From Labilibaculum sp. K2S (GTDB lineage: Bacteria; Bacteroidota; Bacteroidia; Bacteroidales; Marinifilaceae): DNA of 64,000 nt. Positions 37,190 through 46,300 of the stretch are shown here, piece after piece. The notes below the pieces were generated by a model. It made no database searches. It was not told the origin of the DNA and worked only from the letters and a program-made list of their open reading frames with translations. The stretch is from assembly GCF_030372765.1 (NCBI RefSeq), contig NZ_JAUCMW010000001.1, positions 310,001 to 374,000 on the forward strand, given 5' to 3'. Made by a program: the position numbers and the translations under genes. The first letter of the stretch is position 1; every line of letters starts with the position of its first letter.

Positions 37190-38080
37190 ATGAAAAATAT
37201 ATATATAATTTTGTTTTGTCTGATTTTATGTAATTCGTCGTGTAGTGAAGACGTAACCTACCTGGAAACAGACTATCCTCAGGAGAATATTTTTGCACCT
37301 GCCAAGGGAGCCATGGACGAAGAATCTTTACTTAGGAGAGATTTTTTTAATACAACCGGAGTTTACCTTCTCTTTAATGATACCTTAACTACCTATACTG
37401 TTACTTCATTGTCCGGGGAATCAGTAGTTGTGAATGAGATTTTTAATCCTGGCTATGCAATGACCAGTTCGTCTTCAGGAGATAAATTTGAGTTCAACTA
37501 CTATGATGATATCGAACTTCAAAAGTTCGCATCTGATTTCGTCAAAGAGGAAATTCTTCCCAAAATTCCAAAGGAAATGCATCCGTTTTCATTTCTTCTA
37601 ACCAATAGCATGTTAGTAAGCAAAAACGACTATGGATCTTATCTTGAACCGGAATTAACTGATTTCTATAACGGCTTGCAGGGTACTGCTGTTGCTCTGG
37701 GTGATGTAAGTATTTTAAATGAAGACGAGAGAAAATTGTTGGCCTCGGATCTATTAAAAAATATAATTATTGCACAGATAGGTAAAATTCCCGCAGTAAA
37801 ATTTGAAAAGTTTTACAATTACAGTAATGAGTACTACGATATTTACTCGTGGAATATTCCGGAGCCATATACCTCCGTGGGATTATTAATGACTTATGCG
37901 GAAGAATGGGGGGTGCCTTTTAATAGTGCAGAATATGATTTGAAAGCCTATTTGGAGGAGGTTTTTGCAATGAGTGAAGAGGAATTCAGAGCAAAATATG
38001 CCGACTCCCCTGCTTGTATCGAAAAGATGGAAGAGCTGATAAAAGTGTTGAGATCGTACGGAATAGTAGTATATGAATAG
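37190..38080 (+). CDS. SusCD-associated lipoprotein, possible inactive zinc-metallohydrolase relative
   Basis: A 296-residue lipoprotein (lipobox CNSSCSED, Cys18). The frame is open from 37148 inside susD, but the ATG at 37190 starts the lipoprotein signal. The layout recalls SusC/D-linked zinc metallohydrolase lipoproteins with HEXXH: DEESLLRRDFFNTTGVYLLF near the N-terminus, a segment like FVKEEILPKIPKEMHPFSFL in the middle, and an acidic C-terminus. Where the HEXXH would be expected, around LLKNIIIAQIGKI, there is no His-Glu pair. If the kinship is right, the enzyme site is lost and the protein may be a binding subunit. The resemblance is from memory, so this remains tentative. It probably sits on the cell surface with SusCD. 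Confidence 0.6.
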   Translation: MKNIYIILFCLILCNSSCSEDVTYLETDYPQENIFAPAKGAMDEESLLRRDFFNTTGVYLLFNDTLTTYTVTSLSGESVVVNEIFNPGYAMTSSSSGDKFEFNYYDDIELQKFASDFVKEEILPKIPKEMHPFSFLLTNSMLVSKNDYGSYLEPELTDFYNGLQGTAVALGDVSILNEDERKLLASDLLKNIIIAQIGKIPAVKFEKFYNYSNEYYDIYSWNIPEPYTSVGLLMTYAEEWGVPFNSAEYDLKAYLEEVFAMSEEEFRAKYADSPACIEKMEELIKVLRSYGIVVYE

Positions 38081-38110
38081 AAATCTATTTGAAAATTTAA
38101 AAAAATAATT

Positions 38111-39175
38111 ATGAAGAATATTTTATTGGTGATTTTGTTGTTTTGTTCATCTCTTCTATTTTCACAAGAAGGGGTGAAGATTGAGTCAATACCATTTAAA
38201 GAAGCTTTGGTGAAAGCAGAACAGCAAAAAAAACTGGTTCTTATAGACGCATACACTGCATGGTGTGGTCCTTGTAAATGGATGAAAAAGCAATTTAAAT
38301 CTGCTGAAGCCGGTCTTTTTTTTAACAAACATTTTGTTTTTCTGGAATTTGATATGGAAAAAGAAGGAAAAACTTTGGATGAGAAATACAAAAAAGAAAT
38401 TACAGCTTATCCAACGTTTTTAATCATTCGTCCCAATGGAGAAATTCAACATAAAGTGGTTGGGGCTGATACACTATCTATCTTTATAAATATGGTCAAA
38501 CGAGGCCTTACTAAAGAGACTTCATTGGATTATTTAGAGCAGAATTACAAACAGGGAAAACTGAGTAAAAAGCAGATAGTAGATTATATTATTGTTTTAA
38601 AAGAAGCAAATTCAAAAAAAGAGGTCTCAGAAGTGGCAAATCAGCTTTTTGAGAATTTAACTGAAAAGGAAAGAGTAAGCAGTGAATATTTACACTTGTA
38701 TAAGTGTATTGATTATGTCGATTGGAACAGTGCTCGTTTTGCTTACTATCTGCAGCACTACAAGGAGATTACTCCCATGATGGATCAAAAGAGTATTGCC
38801 TATGTGAGAATGGCTGCATTGTGGTCTCATTTTTATAATTACTTAACAGGAATGATAACTCCGGAAGAAAATTATGGGGCTGAATTGAAAAATGAAATTC
38901 CATTATTTAGAAAAATGCTTAAAAATACAGCAATTCCCAATCGCGATTTTTATTTGGCATTGGGAGATCTTTCTGAGTCGCAGTTTTTGAATGACAAAAT
39001 TGCTTACGAAAGAGAGTTTAACAAAATTCTATCGTATCCTGTTGATGAAGAATTATACGATGTGCTTATGAAATCCCTGCATTTAGTTTGGGGAGAATCT
39101 TCAGAAACAATGAAAATAGAAAACAAAACAGGTCGGATGTTGGAGGAAAAATTAAATAGAATTTATGAAAAATAA
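38111..39175 (+). CDS. Exported thioredoxin-fold protein with helical C-terminus, module 3
   Basis: A 354-residue exported protein with a signal peptide (SSLLFSQ). The thioredoxin-like domain has WCGPC at Cys52/Cys55, the same positions as the module 1 and 2 paralogues, and cis-proline ITAYPTFLI. It is shorter than its paralogues (389-422), with the difference in the helical C-terminal domain. Its stop codon overlaps the start of the next gene by 11 nt, which indicates coupled translation with the TlpA-type protein. It is predicted to reduce or shuffle disulfides in the periplasm. Confidence 0.88.
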   Translation: MKNILLVILLFCSSLLFSQEGVKIESIPFKEALVKAEQQKKLVLIDAYTAWCGPCKWMKKQFKSAEAGLFFNKHFVFLEFDMEKEGKTLDEKYKKEITAYPTFLIIRPNGEIQHKVVGADTLSIFINMVKRGLTKETSLDYLEQNYKQGKLSKKQIVDYIIVLKEANSKKEVSEVANQLFENLTEKERVSSEYLHLYKCIDYVDWNSARFAYYLQHYKEITPMMDQKSIAYVRMAALWSHFYNYLTGMITPEENYGAELKNEIPLFRKMLKNTAIPNRDFYLALGDLSESQFLNDKIAYEREFNKILSYPVDEELYDVLMKSLHLVWGESSETMKIENKTGRMLEEKLNRIYEK

Positions 39176-40373
39176 TAAGGTGAACAGATTTACGATTTTC
39201 ATTTTAGGGTTGGTTATATCTTCTTTACAGGCATGCAAAGACTCAAAGAAGGAATTTGAGATAACAGCAAAAATACCGGGAATGTACAATGGTTTAATTG
39301 TTGAATTGGTTAATGATGAGGATGGGAATAATACTCTGATGGCAATTGATACTGTTGAAAATGAATCTTTTGTTTTACAGGGGAGTGTGCAGGAACCTGT
39401 GGCTGCTAAGTTGGTTATAACTAACCGGGCGTTGATTCCAGAGGATGCATCTTATGAAAAACAATTCGAAACAACTACTTCCTTATGGGTGGAAAATGTT
39501 AAAATGCAGTACAAAGCTGCTCATTTGGATAGTATTCCCCTTTCGTATGTATATCTATCTTCGCCACTGTACAAGGAGGCGAATGTAACTGTTGACGGAG
39601 GAAAAGGAGAGGAAATGTTTACAGCATTTCGCAATCAGTTGCGTCCTTATGAAATTGATTATTCTGAGAAGAGTATGCGATATTATTCATGGGATGAAAA
39701 GAGTGAAGTTACCAAGGAAGATCTGTACAATGATTTACACAATTCTCACCAGACACTTCTTGCTGCTTACAAATCTTTTATCAAACAAAATGGAGGTTCT
39801 GTTTCTCTATTCATAATGAGTAAATTTTTAGATGCAGAATACAGCTTCTCAAAGGAAGATTTAGCAACATGGAAAAAAGTTGTGGGTGCGGTAGAAGGAG
39901 ATTCAATTCGGGTAGCTGAAATTAAAAAGAAGCTGAATGAAATGGCGCCATATACAACAGGAACTCCTTTTCAGGATATTGATGTTTTAACTGGAAAAGG
40001 TGAAAAGTTAAAACTATCTAATTTTATGGAGGAGGAAAAGTTTTTATTTGTTGATGTGTGGGCTTCGTGGTGCATGCCATGTCTTGCAGCAGTTCCCTCT
40101 GTAAAACAGTTGCATTCTAAATACAATAGTAAGGTGAAATTTGTAAGTCTTTCTATTGATAAGGATGAAAAACAGTGGCGGAAAGCATTAGAAAAAGAGA
40201 ACATGGAATGGCGGCAATTGCTTAGAGATTCCTTAACTGTGGATCAACTCGAAAAAGCGTATCATTTAATGAGTGTGCCTACTTTTATTTTAGTTGATAA
40301 AAGTGGAACAATTCGTCACGTTGGGCATGATCCGGAGTCGTTGGATATTATTTTCGGTAAAATAATTAAGTAG
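39165..40373 (+). CDS. TlpA-type thiol-disulfide oxidoreductase lipoprotein with DUF4369, module 3
   Basis: A 402-residue lipoprotein (lipobox SLQAC, Cys24). A DUF4369-like N-terminal domain (FEITAKIPGMYNGLIVELVND) precedes a C-terminal TlpA domain with an atypical active site, WCMPC (Cys303, Cys306), where the usual Gly is Met, and cis-proline MSVPTFILVD. A change between the cysteines usually alters redox potential. The gene overlaps the preceding thioredoxin gene by 11 nt and is followed by a very strong terminator, so it ends the module 3 operon. Confidence 0.9.
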   Translation: MKNNKVNRFTIFILGLVISSLQACKDSKKEFEITAKIPGMYNGLIVELVNDEDGNNTLMAIDTVENESFVLQGSVQEPVAAKLVITNRALIPEDASYEKQFETTTSLWVENVKMQYKAAHLDSIPLSYVYLSSPLYKEANVTVDGGKGEEMFTAFRNQLRPYEIDYSEKSMRYYSWDEKSEVTKEDLYNDLHNSHQTLLAAYKSFIKQNGGSVSLFIMSKFLDAEYSFSKEDLATWKKVVGAVEGDSIRVAEIKKKLNEMAPYTTGTPFQDIDVLTGKGEKLKLSNFMEEEKFLFVDVWASWCMPCLAAVPSVKQLHSKYNSKVKFVSLSIDKDEKQWRKALEKENMEWRQLLRDSLTVDQLEKAYHLMSVPTFILVDKSGTIRHVGHDPESLDIIFGKIIK

Positions 40374-40465
40374 TAAATTATTTGTGATATGCCTTAAATT
40401 GTCAAGGTGCCGGCTTATAGTAAATATGCTATACAGATTTTTCGATTGAAAATGTTGAGTGTGTT

Positions 40466-40502
40466 GAGGGTGTCCGGAATAGCGGACACCCTCTCTTTTT
40501 TG
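40466..40502 (+). terminator. Strong intrinsic terminator ending module 3
   Basis: A perfect 11-bp GC-rich stem (GAGGGTGTCCG/CGGACACCCTC) with a 6-nt loop, followed by TCTTTTTT. Confidence 0.93.
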
Positions 40503-40665
40503 AATTGTATTCTATCAAGCTTAATTCTTATTTTGAAGTTCTGAACAAAGGAATGTATAGGTTTAAAAAGAAATCAATTGTATTCAAACGATTTTGATTC
40601 GGATTTTCAACCTATCATGTTGTTTATATTTTTAGTTTTCCAGAAGTCGGTATTACAGCCTGAAT

Positions 40666-41000
40666 ATGGAAAATCACGAACAAGATATCATCCGAAAGTT
40701 TAAAAGTGGAGACTAATCTGGTCTCCGTCTCTTGTTCGTGTACTATTATACTCTGCAACCTTTCGGAATGTAGCTTGGAATCTGCTGCTCCAGTGCAATC
40801 ATTACCTGTTGAAGCCATCAAGTTTCCAATTAAGTCTTACTGTCGATAAAGTTTTTCACGTTCTCAGTTTTTAGAGTGATTTGCGTAATGAATGTTTCGG
40901 CGAAAAATTTGAAAATTAAGCGTGCTGTAAATCAATCCAATACTTCATGTCTGATATTCAGCGATCTATTGAATGAAGCATGTGACGGTAAATTTTTCAT
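40666..41000 (+). pseudogene. Possible decayed ECF sigma factor remnant
   Basis: An ATG at 40666 opens MENHEQDIIRKFKSGD and then a TAA. The same frame continues SGLRLLFVYYYTLQPF, stop, and further broken pieces. The opening matches the usual start of ECF sigma factors (a pattern like KFKSGD-SAFRLLF-YYY). About 170 nt later a fragment reading VICVMNVSAKNLKIKRA recalls the region 2 motif RN-LNYLK. Several stops and frame changes would be needed, so the gene is dead if it is one. The evidence is motif resemblance only. The rest of the 40,503-41,207 gap shows nothing else. Confidence 0.35.
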
Positions 41001-41270
41001 GAAATTATCTAAGCCTTATCATCTCTGTGTTTTTAGCTGTTTTTTGAAGTACTTACAGCTAAGATTTACAGGAAACATGAAATCTATGCCGGCAATTTAT
41101 AATGATTAATTCTTATTTAACTATACAAGTGTGTTTTTTGATTATTACTGTCTTTGTAAACCCATTTTATTTGTTGCTTTTAAGCGATATACAGGCAGTC
41201 TTCAATTTTGAAAATACCATTTCTATTTTTACTTTTGAAAAATCTTAACCACAGCCCATACCCACAATCC

Positions 41271-41825
41271 ATGACCACAAAAAGCCAATTTCAAAAAATA
41301 AAATCGGGAGATTCCAAAGCATTCGAAGTATTATTTAATCAGTTGTATCCTTCGATGTGTGTGCTGGCCCGCGAATATGTGAAGGACGATGGAATGGCTG
41401 AAGATATAGCTCAGGAAGCTTTTGTTAAATTGTGGAATGCCCGTGACCGATACGAAAATATTACCTCTGTTAAATCATTTTTGTACGTGATGGTTAAAAA
41501 TTTGAGTCTTAACTATTTGAAAAGAGATAAGCTGGGCAGTAAATTTACAGAAAGTCTTGACAAAGAAGATTATTATTATTTCAATAACCGTATTGTAGAA
41601 GAAGAAACATACAGGATTTTGCAGCAGGCTATCGATGATTTGCCTCGTAAGAGTGCTGTTGTTATGAATCTAAGCTTGCAAGGGATGCGAAATCATGAAA
41701 TTGCCGAACGCCTTGGCGTATCGGTTAATACTGTAAAAACGCTGAAATACAATTCGATGAAAACTCTTAGAGTCAAATTAAAACACTACTTCTTTATTCT
41801 TCTTCTTTTACTCGGGGAAATTTAA
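41271..41825 (+). CDS. ECF RNA polymerase sigma factor, module 4
   Basis: A 184-residue ECF sigma factor. The frame is open from 41208, but the ATG at 41271 (MTTKSQFQKIKSGDSKAFEV) gives the usual sigma start, so I use it. Region 2 contains MAEDIAQEAFVKLWNARDRY and VKSFLYVMVKNLSLNYLK, and region 4 contains LPRKSAVVMNLSLQGMRNHE and IAERLGVSVNTVKTL. A hydrophobic tail (FFILLLLLGEI) ends the protein, as in module 1. The cognate fecR gene starts 246 bp downstream. Confidence 0.92.
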   Translation: MTTKSQFQKIKSGDSKAFEVLFNQLYPSMCVLAREYVKDDGMAEDIAQEAFVKLWNARDRYENITSVKSFLYVMVKNLSLNYLKRDKLGSKFTESLDKEDYYYFNNRIVEEETYRILQQAIDDLPRKSAVVMNLSLQGMRNHEIAERLGVSVNTVKTLKYNSMKTLRVKLKHYFFILLLLLGEI

Positions 41826-42018
41826 TTTATTCTCCCGAAGTAGATTTTTAATTTGTCAGTTTGAAATTCAGATTTATAGCTTCTGCAACAGATGTTTGTT
41901 TATCTTTTCTACGTTCTGTAGGGTAAATAATTCTCTATCCATTTTTTAAACTGTATTAATGCAACCATTAGGCTCAATGGTATTTGAATGAGATATAGTT
42001 AATATTTTTTTAATCCCA

Positions 42019-42047
42019 TTCATCTACTTTTAAACCCCGATTGTTTT
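42019..42047 (+). promoter_or_regulatory. Putative ECF-sigma promoter before fecR 4
   Basis: TTCATC at 42019-42024 (five of six), a 17-nt spacer, then TGTTTT at 42042-42047 (five of six), 24 nt before the fecR ATG. Confidence 0.45.
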
Positions 42048-42071
42048 ATAATTAGAAATGAAACCTTAAAC

Positions 42072-43244
42072 ATGAAAGAATTGCACTGTGAATATCAAAT
42101 TGCTCAATTGATCTCGAAAGAGATTATTGATGAACTATCTGCTGAAGAAGTGAAAAAACTTGAGGCGTGGAAGTCCGAATCGAAGGCAAATAAAGAACTA
42201 TACGCAATTATTAAAAGGGGAGAAAACAGAATTGAAAGAAACAATTACGCAGCAAATCTGAATGTGAAGTTGGCTTTTGGTAGGGTAAAAGATAAAATTA
42301 AACCCCAGCAAAAAACCATTCGTTTGAAAGAATGGGGATTGAGGATTGCCGCTGTTTTGGTAATTGGCGTATTGGTTGGGACACTTTATCATGTTTCAAC
42401 GAAAGATTTAAAATATGAATCTGAAGTGGCTGCTTCGACCATAGAGCCAGGATCTTCAAAAGCTGTATTGCAGCTCTATAATGGAGAAACGCTGCAGTTA
42501 GAGAATAAAAGTAATGACAGCATTGTGGAAAAAGACGGAACCTTCATTAGTAATTTAAATGGAAAGTTATCTTATGCCGCAAATGAAGACGTTGCATTGC
42601 AAACAATTTATAATACGGTTAAGGTTCCGGTTGGGGGTGAGTATCAATTGACACTTTCAGATGGAACTAAAGTAATGCTGAATTCCGAGTCGGAAATTAA
42701 GTTTCCTGTTCAGTTTAACCAAAATAAGAGAAAAGTCTGGATTTCAGGGGAGGTGTTTTTCGATGTGGCGCACAATAAAAACAAGCCATTTATTGTGGAT
42801 GTTAAGAATGTTGAAATTGAGGTTTTGGGGACCGAATTTAATGTAGAAGCATACAATGATCAGAAATCGGTGGTGACCACACTGGTTCGTGGAAGTGTAA
42901 AGTTAAGCAAAGGACAGGAAAGTGTCACTATTAAGCCAGATCAGCAAGCTTTTATTTCGGACGGGGGAGAACAGTTTGCAGTGAAAAATGTAGTTGCTAA
43001 AAATTACGCATTATGGAAAGATGGAGTGTTCTACTTTGAAGAAGCTGACTTGGGAACAATAATGCAAAAATTGGAAAGATGGTATGGAATAAAGGTATTC
43101 TACATGAACCAAACAATAAAGATGAAACGCTTTTCTGTTGAAGTGAAAAGGTACGAAGAAATTGAGGATGTGCTGAATATGTTGACGAGAACAAACAAAG
43201 TAAATTTCGAGATAAAAGAGAATGTAGTAACTGTTAAAAATTAA
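42072..43244 (+). CDS. FecR-family anti-sigma factor, module 4
   Basis: A 390-residue membrane anti-sigma factor. One membrane helix lies at about 88-107 (GLRIAAVLVIGVLVGTLYH). The periplasmic FecR domain (GGEYQLTLSDGTKVMLNSES, VWISGEVFFDVAHNKNKPF, EVLGTEFNV) is followed by C-terminal DUF4974 (VFYFEEADLGTIMQKLERWYG). The N-terminal sigma-binding part is close in style to that of module 1 (AQLISKEIIDELSAEEVKKL). It should control sigma factor 4 and respond to the STN domain of SusC 4. Confidence 0.92.
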   Translation: MKELHCEYQIAQLISKEIIDELSAEEVKKLEAWKSESKANKELYAIIKRGENRIERNNYAANLNVKLAFGRVKDKIKPQQKTIRLKEWGLRIAAVLVIGVLVGTLYHVSTKDLKYESEVAASTIEPGSSKAVLQLYNGETLQLENKSNDSIVEKDGTFISNLNGKLSYAANEDVALQTIYNTVKVPVGGEYQLTLSDGTKVMLNSESEIKFPVQFNQNKRKVWISGEVFFDVAHNKNKPFIVDVKNVEIEVLGTEFNVEAYNDQKSVVTTLVRGSVKLSKGQESVTIKPDQQAFISDGGEQFAVKNVVAKNYALWKDGVFYFEEADLGTIMQKLERWYGIKVFYMNQTIKMKRFSVEVKRYEEIEDVLNMLTRTNKVNFEIKENVVTVKN

Positions 43245-43255
43245 AATAAAAAAAA

Positions 43256-43317
43256 GAGCAAAAGTTATCTCACTAACTTTTGCTCGCTGAGTAGTAACCC
43301 AATTCCCGCACGGAATT
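43256..43317 (+). promoter_or_regulatory. Two-hairpin leader between fecR 4 and susC 4
   Basis: The first stem-loop is GAGCAAAAGTTA-TCTCAC-TAACTTTTGCTC (43256-43285, a perfect 12-bp stem with a 6-nt loop). The second is AATTCC-CGCAC-GGAATT (43301-43317). No T-run follows. The distance from the second stem to the ATG is 26 nt. Confidence 0.6.
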
Positions 43318-43343
43318 AAATTATTAACCCTAAATGCAAATTT

Positions 43344-46300
43344 ATGAAAAAATGTGAAACCCGGAGTTTTTGCCGTAAGAAACTCTACAAACCTTTATTA
43401 GCAATGAAAATTACCCTGATGCTAATAGTGTTGAATGTCATGCAGGTGTCTGCAAGTGTCTATTCGCAAAATACAAAACTTGATTTGAACATGACCAATC
43501 AATCATTGGTCGAAGTGTTTAAAGAGATCAGAAACAATAGTGATTTTACTTTTGTGTATGATTTAGAAGATGTAGAAACAGTTAAAAATCTAGATATTGA
43601 CCAAAGAGGGGCTACTGTTGAAGAGATTCTCGATAACTGTTTTCTGAATACGAACTTAAGCTACGAAATTGTCGATAAAGTAGTAATCGTTAAGCAGAAA
43701 CCAATTGTTGCACCTAAGCCAATTCAACAAGAAAAAAAGGAAATTCATGGCCGTGTTATGGATACACATGGTATTCCTCTGCCAGGAGTATCAGTTGTTG
43801 TTAAAGGAACCATGATTGGTACATCTACCGACGTTGATGGAAATTATTCCATAGAAGTAGATGATAATCATGGTTTGATTTTTTCGTTTGTAGGGATGCA
43901 AAAACAGGAGGTAAAAATTTCACAAAGATCTGTGGTGAATGTTGTAATGATTGCCGAAAGTCAGGTGTTTGACGAGGTGCAGGTTATAGCATATGGTACT
44001 TCTTCGATACGATTAAATACCGGCTCGGTAAGTTCGGTTAAATCGGACAAATTAACCAGTCAGCCTGTAGCCAATCCTATGAATGCATTATCAGGACGGG
44101 TTTCAGGTGTAGTAATTCAACAAAGCAATGGCTTGCCAGGTAGTAGTACTTCATTACAAATCAGAGGGAAAAGTTCCCTTTCATCAGGTACTGAGCCATT
44201 ATACGTAATAGATGGTGTCGCTTTTTCCAACGAGAATCTTAACAGTTATGGAATTGGAGGAGCTAATGGAGGAATAAGCCCTTTTAGTGTGATAAACCCC
44301 ATGGATATTGAGCGGATTGATATATTAAAAGATGCGGATGCTACCGCAATATACGGTGCCAGAGCATCCAATGGTGTTGTTTTGATTACCACAAAAAGAG
44401 GAGAAACAGGAAAGGCAAAACTGGATGTGAACGTTTACACAGGAGCAGGGAAAGTAGGTCATTTTATTCCTATGATGAATACGGATGAATATCTTAGTAT
44501 GCGAAGGGAGGCATTCCAGAATGACGGAGTTGAACCAGATGAATATAATGCACCGGATTTGATGACTTACGATCCAAAAGCTTATACCAATTGGCAAAAA
44601 TTACTTATCGGAGGAACTGCTCACACAACCGATGTGCAGGCTACCCTGCATGGAGGCAGCGAAATGGTAAAGTTTTTGGTGAATGCCAACTTTAGAAATG
44701 AAGGAACTGTTTTCCCGGGAAATCAAGGGTCTACTAAGGCTGGTGCAAGAATGAATCTTGATTATGGCTCGAAGAACGGGAAGTTTAAAGCTACATTTTC
44801 AGGCGCGTTTTCAAACGATAAAACTGATATGTACGCTAACGATTTAACATGTTTTTATAGTTTACCTCCTAATTATCCAGTGTATAATGAGGATGGAAGC
44901 TTATTCTGGGATTATTATCAGGAAAATCCAATCGCTAACTTACAGCAAACCTATAAAGGGATTACTAACAATTTGATGGGTAATTCAACGCTTAGTTATA
45001 GTCCAATTGATAAATTGAATTTAAAGGTAAATTTGGGTTACACACAAACTACATTAGAACAAAAAAGTAAATATCCAGTTTCATCTTTTAATCCTTCATA
45101 TGGCATGACTAGTTTTGCGATGTTTGCCAATAGTAAGATGACAAATTATATTATTGAACCTACTGGTAATTATTTGATTACTGGGAGCAATTGGACTTTA
45201 AATACCCTTTTGGGAGCTTCGCTGCAACGTAATATTACCAGTGGCAGTTCTTTGGAAGGTTCCAATTATAGCAGTGATGCCCTACTGGGTGCAATATCGG
45301 GAGCAGGCCTTATTTCTTCTATGTATGAGGATAGTTCAGAGTATAGTTTTGCATCTTTATTTGGTAGGCTTACCTACAATTTTAAGCAGAAATATATTTT
45401 GAATGTGAATTACCGCAGAGACGGTTCATCGAAATTTGGCGACAATAATCGATTCGGAAATTTTGGTTCTGCCGGTGTGGCCTGGTTATTTAGCAGTGAA
45501 CAATTTATTAAGGAAGGGTTACCGTTTTTAAGTTTCGGAAAATTGAGAACCAGTTATGGTGTAACAGGAAATGATCAAATAGACAACTATATCTATTTAG
45601 CGCTGTACGATATTGGAACGACTTATAACAATTCAGCAAGTCTTAATTTGAAGACATTATCAAATCCAAACATACAATGGGAAACAACACGCAAGTTTGA
45701 GATGGCTTTAGATTTAGGTTTTTTTAAAGACAGACTGTTTCTTGCTGCTAATTATTATATGAATCGATCAAGCAATCAGATTGTGAATGTAAAAACAGCT
45801 TCGCAGTCAGGCTTTAATTATTCCATGCAAAATCTGGATGCTGTAGTTCAAAATACGGGGCTGGAGTTTGATCTGTCTTCTACAAATATAGATAGTGAGG
45901 ATTTTAAATGGTCTACCAATTTTAATATTTCATTCCCTAAGAATAAGTTAGTTTCTTTTCCAGGGCTCGAAGAGAGTAATTTTAGTAGTCAGTATGAGAT
46001 TGGGAAACCTATTAATGCCAGTAAATATTATCAGTATGCCGGTGTTGATTCTTCAACAGGTGAGGTTTTGTATACAGATAAGGACAATGATGGAGAGCCT
46101 GATTATGAATATGCTCCAATTGGTAATCCTTTTTATGGTGGACTAAGTAATACTTTTACTTATAAAAACTGGTCTTTGGATTTTTTGATTCAGTTTTCAC
46201 ACAGAAAAGGACAGACCAATAACATAAGTGAATATCAATATGAGTCTGTATTAGGAAATATGTCCAACCAAAATACTTCAGTATTGAATCGATGGAGATC

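Noticed and set aside
10978..43317. The fecR-susC hairpins as intrinsic terminators
   Set aside because: None of the eight stem-loops is followed by a T-run, and the susC genes have no other visible promoter of the TTCACC type. A structural leader fits better.
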